A stretch of 64,000 nt of DNA from Nocardia sp. BMG51109 (GCF_000526215.1 NZ_JAFQ01000004.1:6882001-6946000); one strand, 5' to 3'. Shown: positions 12,613-22,710, counted from the first letter of the stretch. Translations and numbers: made by a program. The notes: generated by a model not told the origin, from the letters alone.

Positions 12613-14244
12613 TCAGGCCAGCTGGATGAGCTCCAGGTAATCCTGCGACCAGTGGTCCTCGGTGCCGTCGGGCAGCATGATCACCCGCTCCGGGTTCAGC
12701 GCCTCCGCCGCGCCCGGGTCGTGGGTCACCAGCACCACCGCGCCCGCATAGCTGCGCAGCGCGTCCAGCACCTGCTCGCGCGAGATCGGGTCCAGGTTGT
12801 TGGTCGGCTCGTCGAGCAACAGCACGTTCGCCGCCGAGGACACCAGCCCGGCCAGCGCGAGGCGGGTCTTCTCGCCGCCGGACAGGGTGCCGGCGGGCTG
12901 CTCCAGCTGCGGCCCGGAGAACATGAACGCGCCCAGCAGTCCGCGCAGATCCTGCTCGCCCGCATCGGGGGCGGCGTGGCGGATGTTGTCCCACACCGTC
13001 GCCGTATCGTCGAGAGTGTCGTGTTCCTGGGCGAAATAGCCGACCTTCAGGCCGTATCCGGGCACCAGCTCGCCCTGGGTGGGCTGTTCCACCCCGGCGA
13101 GCAGCCGCAGCAGCGTGGTCTTGCCGGCGCCGTTGAGCCCCAGCACCACGACCCGGCTGCCGCGGTCGATGGCCAGATCGACGCCGGTGAAGATCTCCAG
13201 CGAGCCGTACAGCTTGGTCAGATTCTCCGCCATCAGCGGCGTCCTGCCGCAGGCGGCGGGCTCCGGGAACTTGATCCGCGCCGCCTTGTCGGCCACGCGC
13301 ACCTCGTCGGCCTCGGCCAGCATGCGATCGGCGCGCTTGACCATGTTCTGTGCCGCAACGGCTTTGGTGGCCTTGGCGCCGAGCTTGGCGGCCTGCGCCT
13401 TGAGCGCGGCGGCCTTCTTCTCGGCGTTGGCGCGCTCGCGGCGGCGGCGCTGTTCGTCGGTGGCGCGGGCGTCGAGGTACTTCTTCCAGCCCATGTTGTA
13501 GAGGTCGGCCTCGCCGCGCACCGCGTCGAGGAACCACACCTTGTTCACCACGGCCTCGAGCAGTTCGACGTCGTGGCTGATCACGATCAGGCCGCCGTCG
13601 TGGTTCTGCAGGAAGCCGCGCAACCAGGTGATGGAGTCGGCGTCGAGGTGGTTGGTCGGCTCGTCCAGCAGCAGCGTGGTGTCGGACTTGCCACCGCTGC
13701 CGTCGGAGGCGGCGAACAGGATGCGCGCCAGCTCGATGCGGCGGCGCTGGCCGCCGGACAGCGTGCGCAGCGACTGGCCCAGCACCCGGTCGGGCAGGCC
13801 CAGGCTGTGGCAGATGCGCGCGGCGTCGCTCTCGGCGACGTAGCCGCCGAGCGAGGAGAAACGCTCCTCCAGGCGGCCGTACTTGCGCACCGCCCTCTCC
13901 CGTTCGGCGTCGTCGGCGACCTCGGCCATCAGCGCCTGCTGCTTCTCCATCTGCCGGATCAGCGCGTCCAGGCCGCGGGCCGACAGCACCCGGTCGCGGG
14001 CGAGCACGTCGAGATCGCCCTCGCGGGGATCCTGCGGCAGGTAGCCGAGCTCACCCGACCGGATCACCCGGCCCGCGTACGGCTCGCCCTCGCCGGCGAG
14101 GATGCGCAGCGTGGTGGTCTTACCGGCGCCGTTGCGCCCGACCAGCCCGATCCGGTCGCCGGCCTGCACCCGCAGCGCCGAACCCGGCGCCGTCAGCAGC
14201 GTGCGGATTCCGGCCCGGACCTCCAGGTCGGTCGCGGTGATCAC
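12613..14244 (-). CDS. ABC-F family ATPase (macrolide-type ribosome protection)
   Basis: 543 residues starting at GTG 14244, seven bases after GAGGAG. Two ABC domains without membrane segments: Walker A GRNGAGKTT and GLNGAGKTT, two LSGGxxxR signatures (LSGGQRRRIELA, LSGGEKTRLALA), Walker B LLLDEPTNHLD and LLLDEPTNNLD, and a charged linker of about 80 residues between them. ABC-F proteins bind the ribosomal E site and either tune translation or displace antibiotics. Position two genes away from acnR resembles Rv1473. Whether it confers macrolide resistance cannot be told from sequence. Confidence 0.95.
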   Translation of the reverse strand: MITATDLEVRAGIRTLLTAPGSALRVQAGDRIGLVGRNGAGKTTTLRILAGEGEPYAGRVIRSGELGYLPQDPREGDLDVLARDRVLSARGLDALIRQMEKQQALMAEVADDAERERAVRKYGRLEERFSSLGGYVAESDAARICHSLGLPDRVLGQSLRTLSGGQRRRIELARILFAASDGSGGKSDTTLLLDEPTNHLDADSITWLRGFLQNHDGGLIVISHDVELLEAVVNKVWFLDAVRGEADLYNMGWKKYLDARATDEQRRRRERANAEKKAAALKAQAAKLGAKATKAVAAQNMVKRADRMLAEADEVRVADKAARIKFPEPAACGRTPLMAENLTKLYGSLEIFTGVDLAIDRGSRVVVLGLNGAGKTTLLRLLAGVEQPTQGELVPGYGLKVGYFAQEHDTLDDTATVWDNIRHAAPDAGEQDLRGLLGAFMFSGPQLEQPAGTLSGGEKTRLALAGLVSSAANVLLLDEPTNNLDPISREQVLDALRSYAGAVVLVTHDPGAAEALNPERVIMLPDGTEDHWSQDYLELIQLA

Positions 14245-14873
14245 AGATATCTCCTCGGCAGGTCGGGGGCGGGTCGGCGGGCAACGACTCGAGTGTGCAA
14301 CCGGAGGACACACAAGAACACCGATTTTACCCGTTACCGAGAGGCCCCCGGGTTCGTGGGCCGGTGGCCCGCCCGGCTACCGGCCCGGATTCCTCCCTTG
14401 CTCCGACCTCCGCCGGGTGCACGTGCCGACCTGGGACGATGCAGGCCCCGGTCGATATCCCCCGGGCCGTCTGCCTGTCACCGGCACGCCGCGAGTCGCC
14501 GGTCGTCCCGGCGACGTGAGCGGCCACCGTGTCCCGGAAGTGCCGAACGTCACCCCTTCGAACCCCTCTCTCGGCGCGGACCCGGACCAGAACCTGTCCG
14601 GCCGTGCAGGGGCCGGCATGGCGCCCTGTCCGGATTGGCCGGCCGGGTCCTCCTCGGGCTCCGGTCCACCACATCCACTTCCAGGCCCGCAGAGCGATGG
14701 CCCTTGCCTCACAACACTTCCCGACCGCATGTCACGCTCGACCGCCGGGGTCGGCCGACATTTCTCGCGCTGTTCGGCCCGACAGCCGCGCACGCCTCAC
14801 CGTCCGGCCGCTCATCCGATGCGCACTTGTCGAACGCCTGCCTTATCGGCGCTCGACCACCGGCGCCGGGACG
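14245..14873. other. Intergenic region without a recognisable gene
   Basis: About 630 bp between the aldolase stop and the ABC-F start, both on the minus strand. Open frames here have Pro/Arg-rich translations that look like chance. Because ABC-F genes often have long regulatory leaders with attenuators, the part just upstream of 14244 could be a 5' leader, but I could not define a structure. Confidence 0.4.
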
Positions 14874-15923
14874 TCAGCGCTGCTTCGCCGCCCGCAGGTC
14901 CAGGGCGATATCGGTGATCAGGTCCTCCTGCCCGCCGACCAGCCGGCGCTCGCCGACGGCCAGCAGGATCTCGCGCGTGTCCAGCCCGTACTCCTTCGCC
15001 GCGGCCTCGGCGTGCCGCAGGAAGCTGGAGTACACGCCCGCGAACCCGAGGGTCAGCGTCTCCCGGTCGACCTGCACCGGGCGGTCCTGCAGCGGGCGCA
15101 CGATGTCGTCGGCGGCGTCCTGCAGGGCGAACAGGTCGCAGTTGTGCTTCCAGCCGGAATGGTCCGCGACCGCGACGAACGGCTCGATCGGGCAGTTGCC
15201 CGCGCCCGCGCCGTGCCCGGCCAGCGAGGCGTCGACCCGGGTCACCCCTTCCTCGACCGCGACCACCGAGTTCGCCACCGACAGCGACAGGTTCTGGTGC
15301 GCGTGGATCCCGATCTGCGTCCCGGGGTCGAGCAGGTCGCGGTAGGCGCGCACCCGGTCGCGGACACCGTTCATGGTCAGCCGGCCGCCGGAGTCGGTGA
15401 CGTAAACACAGTGCGCCCCATACGATTCCATCAGTTTCGCCTGCTGGGCCAGCTCGGCCGCTTCGGACAGGTGCGACATCATCAGGAAGCCGCTGACGTC
15501 CATGCCGAGTTCGCGGGCGGTACCGATGTGCTGGGCGGCGACGTCGGCCTCGGTGCAGTGGGTCGCCACTCGCACGGAGGTCACCCCGAGCGCGAAGGCC
15601 TCCTTCAGGTGGGCGACGGTGCCGACCCCGGGCAGCAGCAGGGTGGTCAGCTTCGCGCGGTGGACCACCGCGGCGGCCGCCTCGATCCATTCCCGGTCGG
15701 TGTTGCTGCCCGGGCCGTAGGTGAGGCTGTGACCGGCCAGGCCGTCGCCGTGGGTGACCTCGAGGGCGTCGACGCCGGCGGCGTCGAGCGCGGCGGCGAT
15801 CGCCGCCACGTTCTCCGGGCTGATCCGGTGCCGCATGGCGTGCATGCCGTCGCGCAGGGTGACGTCCTGGATGTACAGCGGGGCGCCGTCGGTGACGTTC
15901 GGGCGGGTGGTCGTCGCGGTCAT
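14874..15923 (-). CDS. 4-hydroxy-2-oxovalerate aldolase
   Basis: 349 residues, normal length for the DmpG/HsaF/MhpE aldolase that splits 4-hydroxy-2-oxoacids to pyruvate and an aldehyde at the end of meta-cleavage pathways. Visible HMGL-like features: [13 protein letters not shown] at the N-terminus (metal and catalytic residues), VTDSGGRLT, and the metal-binding [14 protein letters not shown]. It overlaps the upstream acetaldehyde dehydrogenase gene by ATGA; the two enzymes normally form a channelling complex passing the aldehyde. No hydratase (MhpD/HsaE type) gene is adjacent. Confidence 0.95.
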   Translation of the reverse strand: MTATTTRPNVTDGAPLYIQDVTLRDGMHAMRHRISPENVAAIAAALDAAGVDALEVTHGDGLAGHSLTYGPGSNTDREWIEAAAAVVHRAKLTTLLLPGVGTVAHLKEAFALGVTSVRVATHCTEADVAAQHIGTARELGMDVSGFLMMSHLSEAAELAQQAKLMESYGAHCVYVTDSGGRLTMNGVRDRVRAYRDLLDPGTQIGIHAHQNLSLSVANSVVAVEEGVTRVDASLAGHGAGAGNCPIEPFVAVADHSGWKHNCDLFALQDAADDIVRPLQDRPVQVDRETLTLGFAGVYSSFLRHAEAAAKEYGLDTREILLAVGERRLVGGQEDLITDIALDLRAAKQR

Positions 15924-16867
15924 CGGGCCGTCTCCAGGAGCATGTTGTCGGCGATCCGCTCGGCGACCTGCAGTGCCGCGGAGGTCATGATGTCGAGGTT
16001 GCCGGCGTAGGCGGGCAGGTAGTGCGCGGCGCCCTCGACCTCGAGGAACACCGACACCTTCCACAGGCCGGGTCCCCTGTCGACGCCGCCGGTGAGGGTG
16101 GCGACCGACTCGGCGTCGTCCAGCTTCGTGAACTGCACGTCCTGCTTGAGCCGGTACCCCGGGACGTACTCCGACACCGCGGCGACCATGTCCCGCACCG
16201 ACTTTCGGATCGCCTCCCGGTCCGGGTCGGTGACCAGGGCGAGCACGGTGTCGCGCATGATCAGCGGCGGCTCGGCGGGGTTGAGCACGATGATGGCCTT
16301 GCCGTTCTCGGCTCCCCCGACCCGCACGATCGCCTCGGAGGTGGTCTCGGTGAACTCGTCGATGTTCGCCCGCGTTCCCGGGCCCGCGGATTTCGAGGCG
16401 ATGGAGGCCACGATCTCCGCGTAGTACACGGGGGTGACCGCGGAGACGGCGGCGACGATCGGAATCGTCGCCTGTCCCCCACACGTCACCATGTTCACGA
16501 CCGGGGCGTCCAGGTGCTCGTCCAGGTTGACGGTCGGCACCACGAACGGGCCGATGGCCGCGGGGGTGAGGTCGATGAGCCGCTTGCCGTAGGGCCGCAG
16601 CGCCTCCTCGTTGGCCCGGTGCGCCTTGGCCGAGGTGGAGTCGAAGACGATGCGGATGTCGTCGAAGTCCGGGTGCGCGATCAGTCCCCGCACGCCGGTG
16701 TCGACGGTGTCGACGCCCAGCCTGCGGGCGCGCGCGAGCCCGTCGGAGTCCGGGTCGATGCCGACCAGCGCGGCGATCTCGACGTGCTGCGCGACGCGGA
16801 GAAGTTTGATGAGGAGGTCGGTGCCGATGTTGCCCGACCCGATGACCGCGGCCTTGATCCGGCTCAT
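15920..16867 (-). CDS. Acylating acetaldehyde dehydrogenase
   Basis: 315 residues. NAD-binding [14 protein letters not shown] near residue 11, catalytic cysteine in [12 protein letters not shown] at about residue 130, and the C-terminal [14 protein letters not shown] dimer segment identify the DmpF/HsaG/MhpF family, which converts acetaldehyde or propanal plus CoA and NAD to the acyl-CoA. It is translationally coupled to the aldolase downstream. A divergent IclR regulator lies 67 bp away, suggesting an inducible aromatic or steroid side-pathway unit. Confidence 0.95.
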   Translation of the reverse strand: MSRIKAAVIGSGNIGTDLLIKLLRVAQHVEIAALVGIDPDSDGLARARRLGVDTVDTGVRGLIAHPDFDDIRIVFDSTSAKAHRANEEALRPYGKRLIDLTPAAIGPFVVPTVNLDEHLDAPVVNMVTCGGQATIPIVAAVSAVTPVYYAEIVASIASKSAGPGTRANIDEFTETTSEAIVRVGGAENGKAIIVLNPAEPPLIMRDTVLALVTDPDREAIRKSVRDMVAAVSEYVPGYRLKQDVQFTKLDDAESVATLTGGVDRGPGLWKVSVFLEVEGAAHYLPAYAGNLDIMTSAALQVAERIADNMLLETAR

Positions 16868-16897
16868 GGTGTCCTGCTTTCAGTCATGCCGTGCACG

Positions 16898-16924
16898 CTA
16901 TTCCCGGCGATCCGCCACGAATAG
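16898..16924. promoter_or_regulatory. Inverted repeat between the aldehyde dehydrogenase and iclR-type gene
   Basis: CTATTC and GAATAG form a 6-bp dyad with a 15-base spacer in the 67-bp divergent promoter region, ending 10 bases before the regulator ATG. It is a candidate operator for the IclR-type regulator or overlapping -10 elements of the two promoters. Confidence 0.35.
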
Positions 16925-16934
16925 GATGTGTCCC

Positions 16935-17717
16935 ATGAAACGGGACGATCTGTCGCTGTTGCAGCGCTCCGCGCTGGTACTCGACGCCTTCCCCGGTGGC
17001 ACAGCACTGTCGCTGGCCGAGGTGACCGCCCGCACCGGGTTGCCCCGATCGACCACGCATCGGGTGCTGACCGGCCTCGTCGACCTCGGGTGGCTGGCCC
17101 GCACCGGCAGCAGGTTCGAACTCGGCCTGGCCCTGTTCGAGCTCGGCGAGCGCGTCGGCCTGAAGTACCGGTTGCGTTCGGCGGCGCTGCCGTTCATGCA
17201 GGACCTCTACGCGGTGACCGGACAGACCGTGCACCTGGCGGTCCGCGACGGCAGAGACGCCGTCTACGTCGAGAAGATCCACGGGCACGCCGCACTGCCG
17301 CTGCCCTCGCAGATCGGCGGCCGGCTCCCCCTGACCTGCACCGCCGTCGGTAAGGCGCTGCTGGCGCCGGAGGAGGCGGACGTCCACGACCACGTGCTGG
17401 GCATGCCGCTGCGCAGCTACACCCGCAATTCCATCACCGACCCGGCACGCCTGGCCCGCGAGCTCGACGCCGTGCGGCGCACCGGCACCGCGATCGAGCG
17501 CGAGGAGTCGGTCCTCGGCGGCTGCTGCCTGGCCTCGCCGGTGCTGCTGGCCGGGCGCCCGATCGCGGCGCTGTCGGTGTCGGTGCCCACGGCAAGCTTC
17601 GAACCCGAGTTGCTCGCCCCCGCCGTGCGCACCGCGGCACTGGCCCTGGGCCGCACCCTTTCGCGTGCCCCAGCCGAACGCACGGAAACCCCGGGCCGTG
17701 CGAAGGCCGCGCCGTAG
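16935..17717 (+). CDS. IclR-family transcriptional regulator
   Basis: 260 residues. N-terminal winged helix (LLQRSALVLDAF, LSLAEVTARTGLPRSTTHRV), then the IclR effector domain with the characteristic VYVEKIHG, GRLPLTCTAVGKALLA and, near the end, a REESVLGGCCLASPV segment. It is divergent from the aldolase/dehydrogenase pair and probably controls it in response to a pathway intermediate. There is no obvious ribosome-binding site; the transcript may be leaderless. Confidence 0.92.
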   Translation: MKRDDLSLLQRSALVLDAFPGGTALSLAEVTARTGLPRSTTHRVLTGLVDLGWLARTGSRFELGLALFELGERVGLKYRLRSAALPFMQDLYAVTGQTVHLAVRDGRDAVYVEKIHGHAALPLPSQIGGRLPLTCTAVGKALLAPEEADVHDHVLGMPLRSYTRNSITDPARLARELDAVRRTGTAIEREESVLGGCCLASPVLLAGRPIAALSVSVPTASFEPELLAPAVRTAALALGRTLSRAPAERTETPGRAKAAP

Positions 17718-17829
17718 CGCGAGCCACCGTGCCGTGCCGGCAGCCCGGATCCGGGCGTCGACGCCCCGCCCGGCGCGGCCCGACATGCGGGCGACCACTC
17801 GCCGCCGCCGATGGGCTACCGTGCGGTGC

Positions 17830-18593
17830 ATGAGCGAGTTGAAGGACAAGGCGGCCCTGGTCACGGGCGCCAGCCGGGGTATCGGTAAGGCGGTGGCGGC
17901 CGAACTGCTGGCGCGCGGCGCGCGCACGTGCTGATCACCGCGCGGAAGCCGGAGGCCCTGGAGGAGGCGGCGGCCGAGGCGCGCGCACTCGGACATCCCG
18001 GCACAGTGGTTGCCCTGGCGGGGAACTCGGGCGACGAGTCCGCCCGGGCCGAGGCCGTCGCCCGGGCCGTCGGCGAGTTCGGTTCACTCGACATCCTGAT
18101 CAACAACACCGGCATCAATCCGGTGTACGGGTCGCTGATGGAGGCCGACCTGGGCGCCGTCCGCAAGATCTTCGACGTCAATGTCGTTGCGGCGCTGGGC
18201 TATGTGCAGGAGGCATATCGGGCGTGGATGCGCGACAACGGCGGGGCCGTCGTCAATGTCGCCAGCGTCGCGGGCCTGCGCTCGACCGGCGTGATCGCCG
18301 CCTACGGCGCCTCGAAGGCCGCGCTGATCCGGCTCACCGAGGAACTGGCCTGGCAGCTCGGACCGGGTATCCGGGTGAACGCCGTCGCGCCGGGCGTGGT
18401 GAAGACCAAGTTCGCCGACGCGCTGTACTCGTCCGGCGAGGAGGCCGCCGCGCAGGGCTATCCGATGAAGCGCCTCGGTACGCCGGAGGATGTCGCCGCG
18501 CTGATCGGATTCCTCGTCTCCGACCAGGCCGGCTGGATCACCGGCGAGGTCGTGCGGGTGGACGGCGGGCTGCTGGCCACGGGCGCGCTCTGA
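17830..18593 (+). pseudogene. SDR family oxidoreductase, frameshifted
   Basis: A short-chain dehydrogenase in two frames. The N-terminus from ATG 17830 has the cofactor motif TGASRGIG, but the frame stops at 17934 inside the GC-repeat GGCGCGCGCACGTG. The other frame resumes immediately with HVLITARKPE-like sequence and runs to 18593, containing INNTG, the active-site YGASK and the C-terminal ITGEVVRVDGG. Together they make a normal ~253-residue enzyme, so one base is missing or two are extra near 17926. This may be a sequencing error in a GC-dinucleotide run or a real mutation. Substrate unknown. Confidence 0.85.
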
Positions 18594-18716
18594 CCACCCG
18601 GGCCGACCGTCACCACCGAAAACCCTTGTGACAACGTTCAATTGATATCCGCCGACGACGACTGAAATCACCCGAACAGCCGGTCCGGGAGTGTGATCCG
18701 TGTCATAGTTTTTGCC

Positions 18717-19703
18717 ATGAAGGACCCGACACGGGTGAAAGACCCGAACGGACAACGCGCCCGCCGGCTGGGCAGGATCGCCGCCGCGGCGGCCCTGACC
18801 GCCGCGCTGCACGGCGGGCTCGCCGCGACCACGCACGCCGATCCCGCACCGGTACCGCCCTATCCGGTTCCCCACCAGTTCCTCCTCGACGCCACGCTGG
18901 CGGCGCTGCAAGGCGGCGGCGGCAGCCCGCCGGGCACCAACGACTGGTCGTGCAAGCCCTCCGCGGCCCACCCCGAGCCCGTGATCCTCATCCACGGATT
19001 CCTCGCCAACCGCAACGACAACTGGCAGACCTACGGACCGCTGCTGGCCAACAACGGCTACTGCGTGTTCGCACTCACCTACGGCTCACCCGACGCGAAC
19101 CCCGACGCCCTGCTCGGCGGACTGACGCCGATGCAGGGCAGCGCCGCGACCCTCGACGCATTCGTCGACCGGGTACGACAGGCCACCGGAGCGCCCGAGG
19201 TCGCCCTCGTCGGACATTCCGAGGGCGCCACCATGCCCTACTGGTACCTCAAATTCGGCGGCGGCGCCGCCAAGGTCGCCACGATGATCGGCCTCGCCCC
19301 CGTCGTGCACGGCCTCGGCGGCCGGGACCTCGCCGCCACCGGCATCGACACCGGCTCGGCGGACGCGCCCTCCGCGTTCCAGTTCCTCGCCACCTCGGAG
19401 TTCACGCGCGAGCTGACCGAGGGCGGGGTCACCGTGCCCGGCGTCGCCTACACGCAGATCGTCACCCGCTACGACGACCTCGTCATCCCGTACACCGCCG
19501 GTATCGTCGACGAACCGGGTTCCACCAACTACGTCGTTCAGGACCTGTGCCACCAGGACTACGCCGACCACCTGTCCATCAACTCCGACCCCGCCACCGC
19601 CCGCCTCGTCCTCAACGCCCTCGACCCCGAGCACGCCCAACCGGTCGAGTGCACCCTGGTGCTGCCCGCCATCGGGGTCCTGCCCAGCGGTTCCGGCGGA
19701 TAA
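18717..19703 (+). CDS. Secreted triacylglycerol lipase/esterase
   Basis: 328 residues from ATG 18717 (an in-frame start at 18693 is possible). A signal peptide with a basic start and Ala/Leu-rich core ends near ATTHADPAP. The alpha/beta-hydrolase core has the oxyanion region ILIHGF, nucleophile elbow GHSEG, acid region VTRYDDLVIPY and a histidine in YADHLSI. This arrangement matches actinobacterial class I/II secreted lipases. It is monocistronic. Confidence 0.9.
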   Translation: MKDPTRVKDPNGQRARRLGRIAAAAALTAALHGGLAATTHADPAPVPPYPVPHQFLLDATLAALQGGGGSPPGTNDWSCKPSAAHPEPVILIHGFLANRNDNWQTYGPLLANNGYCVFALTYGSPDANPDALLGGLTPMQGSAATLDAFVDRVRQATGAPEVALVGHSEGATMPYWYLKFGGGAAKVATMIGLAPVVHGLGGRDLAATGIDTGSADAPSAFQFLATSEFTRELTEGGVTVPGVAYTQIVTRYDDLVIPYTAGIVDEPGSTNYVVQDLCHQDYADHLSINSDPATARLVLNALDPEHAQPVECTLVLPAIGVLPSGSGG

Positions 19704-19848
19704 CCGGCTGACGCGGACACACTGCCGCGGCTCGCGGCCGATCGGGAGCATCCGGGCGAATACCGCAGTGTCCGGGCGAACACCGCCGGCACGGCCCCGC
19801 CCACCGGGTGAGCGGAGCACCGGCCCTCGATCTGATGCAATCGTCTCC

Positions 19849-20982
19849 GTGACCACCGACCTCATCGTGTGCGGGCTCGGGCCCGCCGGGCGCGCCCTCG
19901 CGCACCGCGCTCTGGCACAGGGACTGGCGGTGACCGCGGTCGATCCGGTTCCCGGCCGGCGCTGGACCGCGACCTACGCGGCATGGGCGGACGATCTGCC
20001 CGGCTGGATCGCCCCGGCGGCCCTCGCGGCGACGGTGCGACGCCCGATCGCCTGGGGCACGCGGCGGTTCGAGATCGATCGCCCGTATGTCGTTTTCGAC
20101 GGTGCGGCACTCCAGGATTCGCTCGATGTGAGCGGGGCCCGCGTGATCGCCGACCGGGCCGTCGAGATTTCCCGGCCCCGAGGTCGGCCGGGAGGCACGG
20201 AGTCGGTGCGGCTGTCGTCCGGGCAGGTGCTCACCGCCCGCCGGGTGATCGATGCCCGCGGCGTCGGCCGTTCGCCGCGCCGTGCCGAGCAGACCGCCTA
20301 CGGCCTGCTGGTGCCGGAGGAGCGCTGGGACGAGCCGTTGTTCATGGACTGGCGGCCGGACAACGGCGCGGATCCCGGTGAGGCGCCCTCGTTCCTGTAC
20401 GCGATTCCCCTGGGCGGCAACACTTTTCTGCTCGAGGAAACCTGCCTGGCCGGACGCCCGGCGGTCCCCGGTGCACGGCTGCGGCAACGTTTGCTGACTC
20501 GCCTGCGGCACCGCGGAGTCGAACTCACCGGCACCGAGCGGGTCGAGCATGTCCGATTTCCGGTCGAGGGCGGGCGGCCCGGCGCACGCCGCTTCGGCGC
20601 CGCCGGGGCATTGCTGCATCCCGCCTCCGGTTACAGCGTCGCGGCGTCGCTGGCCGCCGCCGACGCCCTCGCGACGGGCTCATCGCTTCGCCCGATCTCG
20701 GCGCAGGCGGTGCACGCGTTGCGCACGGCGGGCCTGCGCTCCCTGCTCGCCCTCGACCCCGCCGACGCCCCGCGCTTCTTCGACGCCTTCTTCGGCCTCC
20801 CGCCCGCCCTGCAGCGCGCCTATCTCTCCGGGCGTACCGACGTAGGCGGAACGGCCACCGCCATGACCACTCTGTTCCGCGCGCTACCTCGGCGGCTGCG
20901 CGGCACCCTCGCCGCTGCCACCGTCGGCCTGCCGCAGCGTCACCGTCGGCCTGCCACGGCGACCGTGCCGCCCCACCGGTGA
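19849..20982 (+). CDS. Lycopene cyclase-family FAD protein
   Basis: 377 residues starting at GTG. The N-terminus has the dinucleotide-binding VCGLGPAGRALAHRA, followed by DPVPGRRWTATYAAW and DDLPGW; the middle has RVIDARGVGR and FMDWRP; the late segment reads GAAGALLHPASGYSVAASL. These are hallmarks of CrtL/CrtY-type lycopene cyclases, which cyclise the ends of lycopene in a redox-neutral FAD-dependent reaction. No other carotenoid genes are nearby, so the natural substrate and partners must lie elsewhere. Confidence 0.85.
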   Translation: MTTDLIVCGLGPAGRALAHRALAQGLAVTAVDPVPGRRWTATYAAWADDLPGWIAPAALAATVRRPIAWGTRRFEIDRPYVVFDGAALQDSLDVSGARVIADRAVEISRPRGRPGGTESVRLSSGQVLTARRVIDARGVGRSPRRAEQTAYGLLVPEERWDEPLFMDWRPDNGADPGEAPSFLYAIPLGGNTFLLEETCLAGRPAVPGARLRQRLLTRLRHRGVELTGTERVEHVRFPVEGGRPGARRFGAAGALLHPASGYSVAASLAAADALATGSSLRPISAQAVHALRTAGLRSLLALDPADAPRFFDAFFGLPPALQRAYLSGRTDVGGTATAMTTLFRALPRRLRGTLAAATVGLPQRHRRPATATVPPHR

Positions 20983-21112
20983 GCACATCACCACCGGACT
21001 CGTCACACCGCTGAGCAGCGCGTCCAACGACCGAGCCGGTGAGCGACACCTTCGCCACGCCGATGAACGGTGCTCGCCACGCGCCCCTGCACGTCTGTGG
21101 CCGGGGCCGGAC

Positions 21113-21850
21113 TCAGCGGCAGTCGACCACGAGGGCGGTGGTGTTGTCGGTGCCGCCGGACTGTAACGCCTTGTTGACCAAGGCTTCCGCCGCCTGGTCC
21201 GGCGTCCGGTCGGAGGCGAGGATCTCCTTGATCTCCGCGATCGACAGCCGCTTGTGCACGCCGTCGGTGCTCAGCAGCAGCCGGCCCGTGCTGGTGCCGG
21301 TGAAGCCGTGGCCGAAGTCCGCGGCGGTCGCGGTGCGCACGGTGGTGTAGACCATGTGGTTCATGCGTTCGGCGGGGTCGATCCCCTTGTTGCGCAGATA
21401 TTCGGCGACGGTGTGGTCGGTGGTGATCTGGTGCAGGACCCGCCCGTTCCACCGGTAGGCGCGGCAGTCCCCGACCCAGCCGACCTCGCAGACCCCGTCG
21501 GACCGGTCGCCGGGCAGCACCGCGACCACCAGCACGGCGTCGGCGCCCGGTTGCGGGAACTCGCGCAGCAGCTCCCGCTGCGCGGCCAGGATCCCGGATT
21601 GCGGCCCGTGCACCGCGCCCTCGCGCGCGACGACCGCGGCGGCCGTCCGCGCCGCTCGTGCGGCCAGCAGATGATCACCGATGCCGTCGGCCACCACGAA
21701 GGCGGTGCGGCCGGTCGCCGGGTCGGCGTGACCGGCGACCGCGTCCGCGTTGATGGACCGCGCGCCGCGCCTGCTCACCGACTGGCCCGTGATACCGGTG
21801 AGCCGGATCTGCTCGCGGCGGGTGGTTGCGGTGGTGAGTGCAGGGTCCAC
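21113..21850 (-). CDS. PP2C-type protein phosphatase
   Basis: 245 residues from a GTG preceded by GAGG. PP2C motifs in order: RGARSINADAVAG, the metal-binding VVADGIGDH (usually DGxGGH, here D replaces a Gly), VGWVGDCRAYRW, LLLSTDGVHK and GGTDNTTALVV. These cytosolic metal-dependent enzymes dephosphorylate Ser/Thr, often opposing PknA/B-type kinases. No kinase gene is adjacent. Confidence 0.9.
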   Translation of the reverse strand: MDPALTTATTRREQIRLTGITGQSVSRRGARSINADAVAGHADPATGRTAFVVADGIGDHLLAARAARTAAAVVAREGAVHGPQSGILAAQRELLREFPQPGADAVLVVAVLPGDRSDGVCEVGWVGDCRAYRWNGRVLHQITTDHTVAEYLRNKGIDPAERMNHMVYTTVRTATAADFGHGFTGTSTGRLLLSTDGVHKRLSIAEIKEILASDRTPDQAAEALVNKALQSGGTDNTTALVVDCR

Positions 21851-22311
21851 GCACTGGCCTCCTCGGACTGGCCCGCGTGTGCTGTCGATCAGCACAAGTC
21901 CAGTAAACGCCGACAATCCAAGAGTCAACCGTGCTCGACCTGTGAAAGGGGACACGGCCAGATCACGATTCGGTAGCGGGAGGAGCGGGCCGGGGCGCCG
22001 GCCGGCAGGGTGTCGAGGCCACCGCGGACCAGCCCGTTCCATTGTCGCAGGCGTGCGGCCATGCCTGGACGGGCATCATCGAAACAACGCTGGCACTCTC
22101 GACGAATGCCGGTGCACGTGCCGGACGTTTGCCTGTCCCGACCCGCGCGAGGCCACGCTGGGGCGCAGTGCGATCCGCCGCGACCGGACGGGACAACTCA
22201 TGATCGGTAGCACCGCGAATTGCCCGGCGGCCCAATACTTCCGCGCGATCCGATGTCGAAGCGTGCACCGCCCGACATACTCGGCGCCACCGGTCCCCGT
22301 CTTTCCACGGC
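21851..22311. other. Intergenic region without a recognisable gene
   Basis: About 460 bp upstream of the phosphatase and before the dehydrogenase relic. Frames on both strands look like chance translations. The minus-strand promoter of the phosphatase should lie near 21860-21930, where the sequence is locally AT-richer. Confidence 0.35.
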
Positions 22312-22622
22312 GGCGCGAAGGCCGGTAACCCCGCCGACGCGGCAACAGCGGTGCTGGGCGTGCCGCTGTCCGGTGCCCGGGTGGCGAGCGGGCTACGGTG
22401 CCGTGGGATGGCGCTGCCGCCGAGCGGTTTCGTGAACGGGGCGCCACCGTCGTCGCCGTGTCCACCGCGCACGGCACCCTGCACGACCCGGCCGGACTCC
22501 GTCTCGGTGCCCTCGCCCGGGCGCGGGCGATGCAGGACAGGCCCTCGCACGGCGGGCCGTCGGGGACGGACAGCACACGGCTCCCGATCGGTTCCGGCCC
22601 ACGGTCATCGATTGCCCCATAG
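22312..22622 (+). pseudogene. Glu/Leu/Phe/Val dehydrogenase relic
   Basis: Three short frames in succession recreate part of the NAD-binding domain of a glutamate-type dehydrogenase: AVLGVPLSGARVA in one frame, GYGAVG in the next, then AAAERFRERGATVVAVSTAH and GTLHDPAGL in the third. Intact homologues read this as one continuous Rossmann segment. Both the catalytic N-terminal domain and the C-terminus are gone, so this is a decayed fragment with at least two frameshifts. Confidence 0.55.
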
Positions 22623-22710
22623 ACCGGTGGCTCCCCGACGACCGGCCTTCGCTCTAGGCTGGGGTCCACCTTGAACGTCGAACCTGGAACGCCGAATCCG
22701 AAGGAATGCC

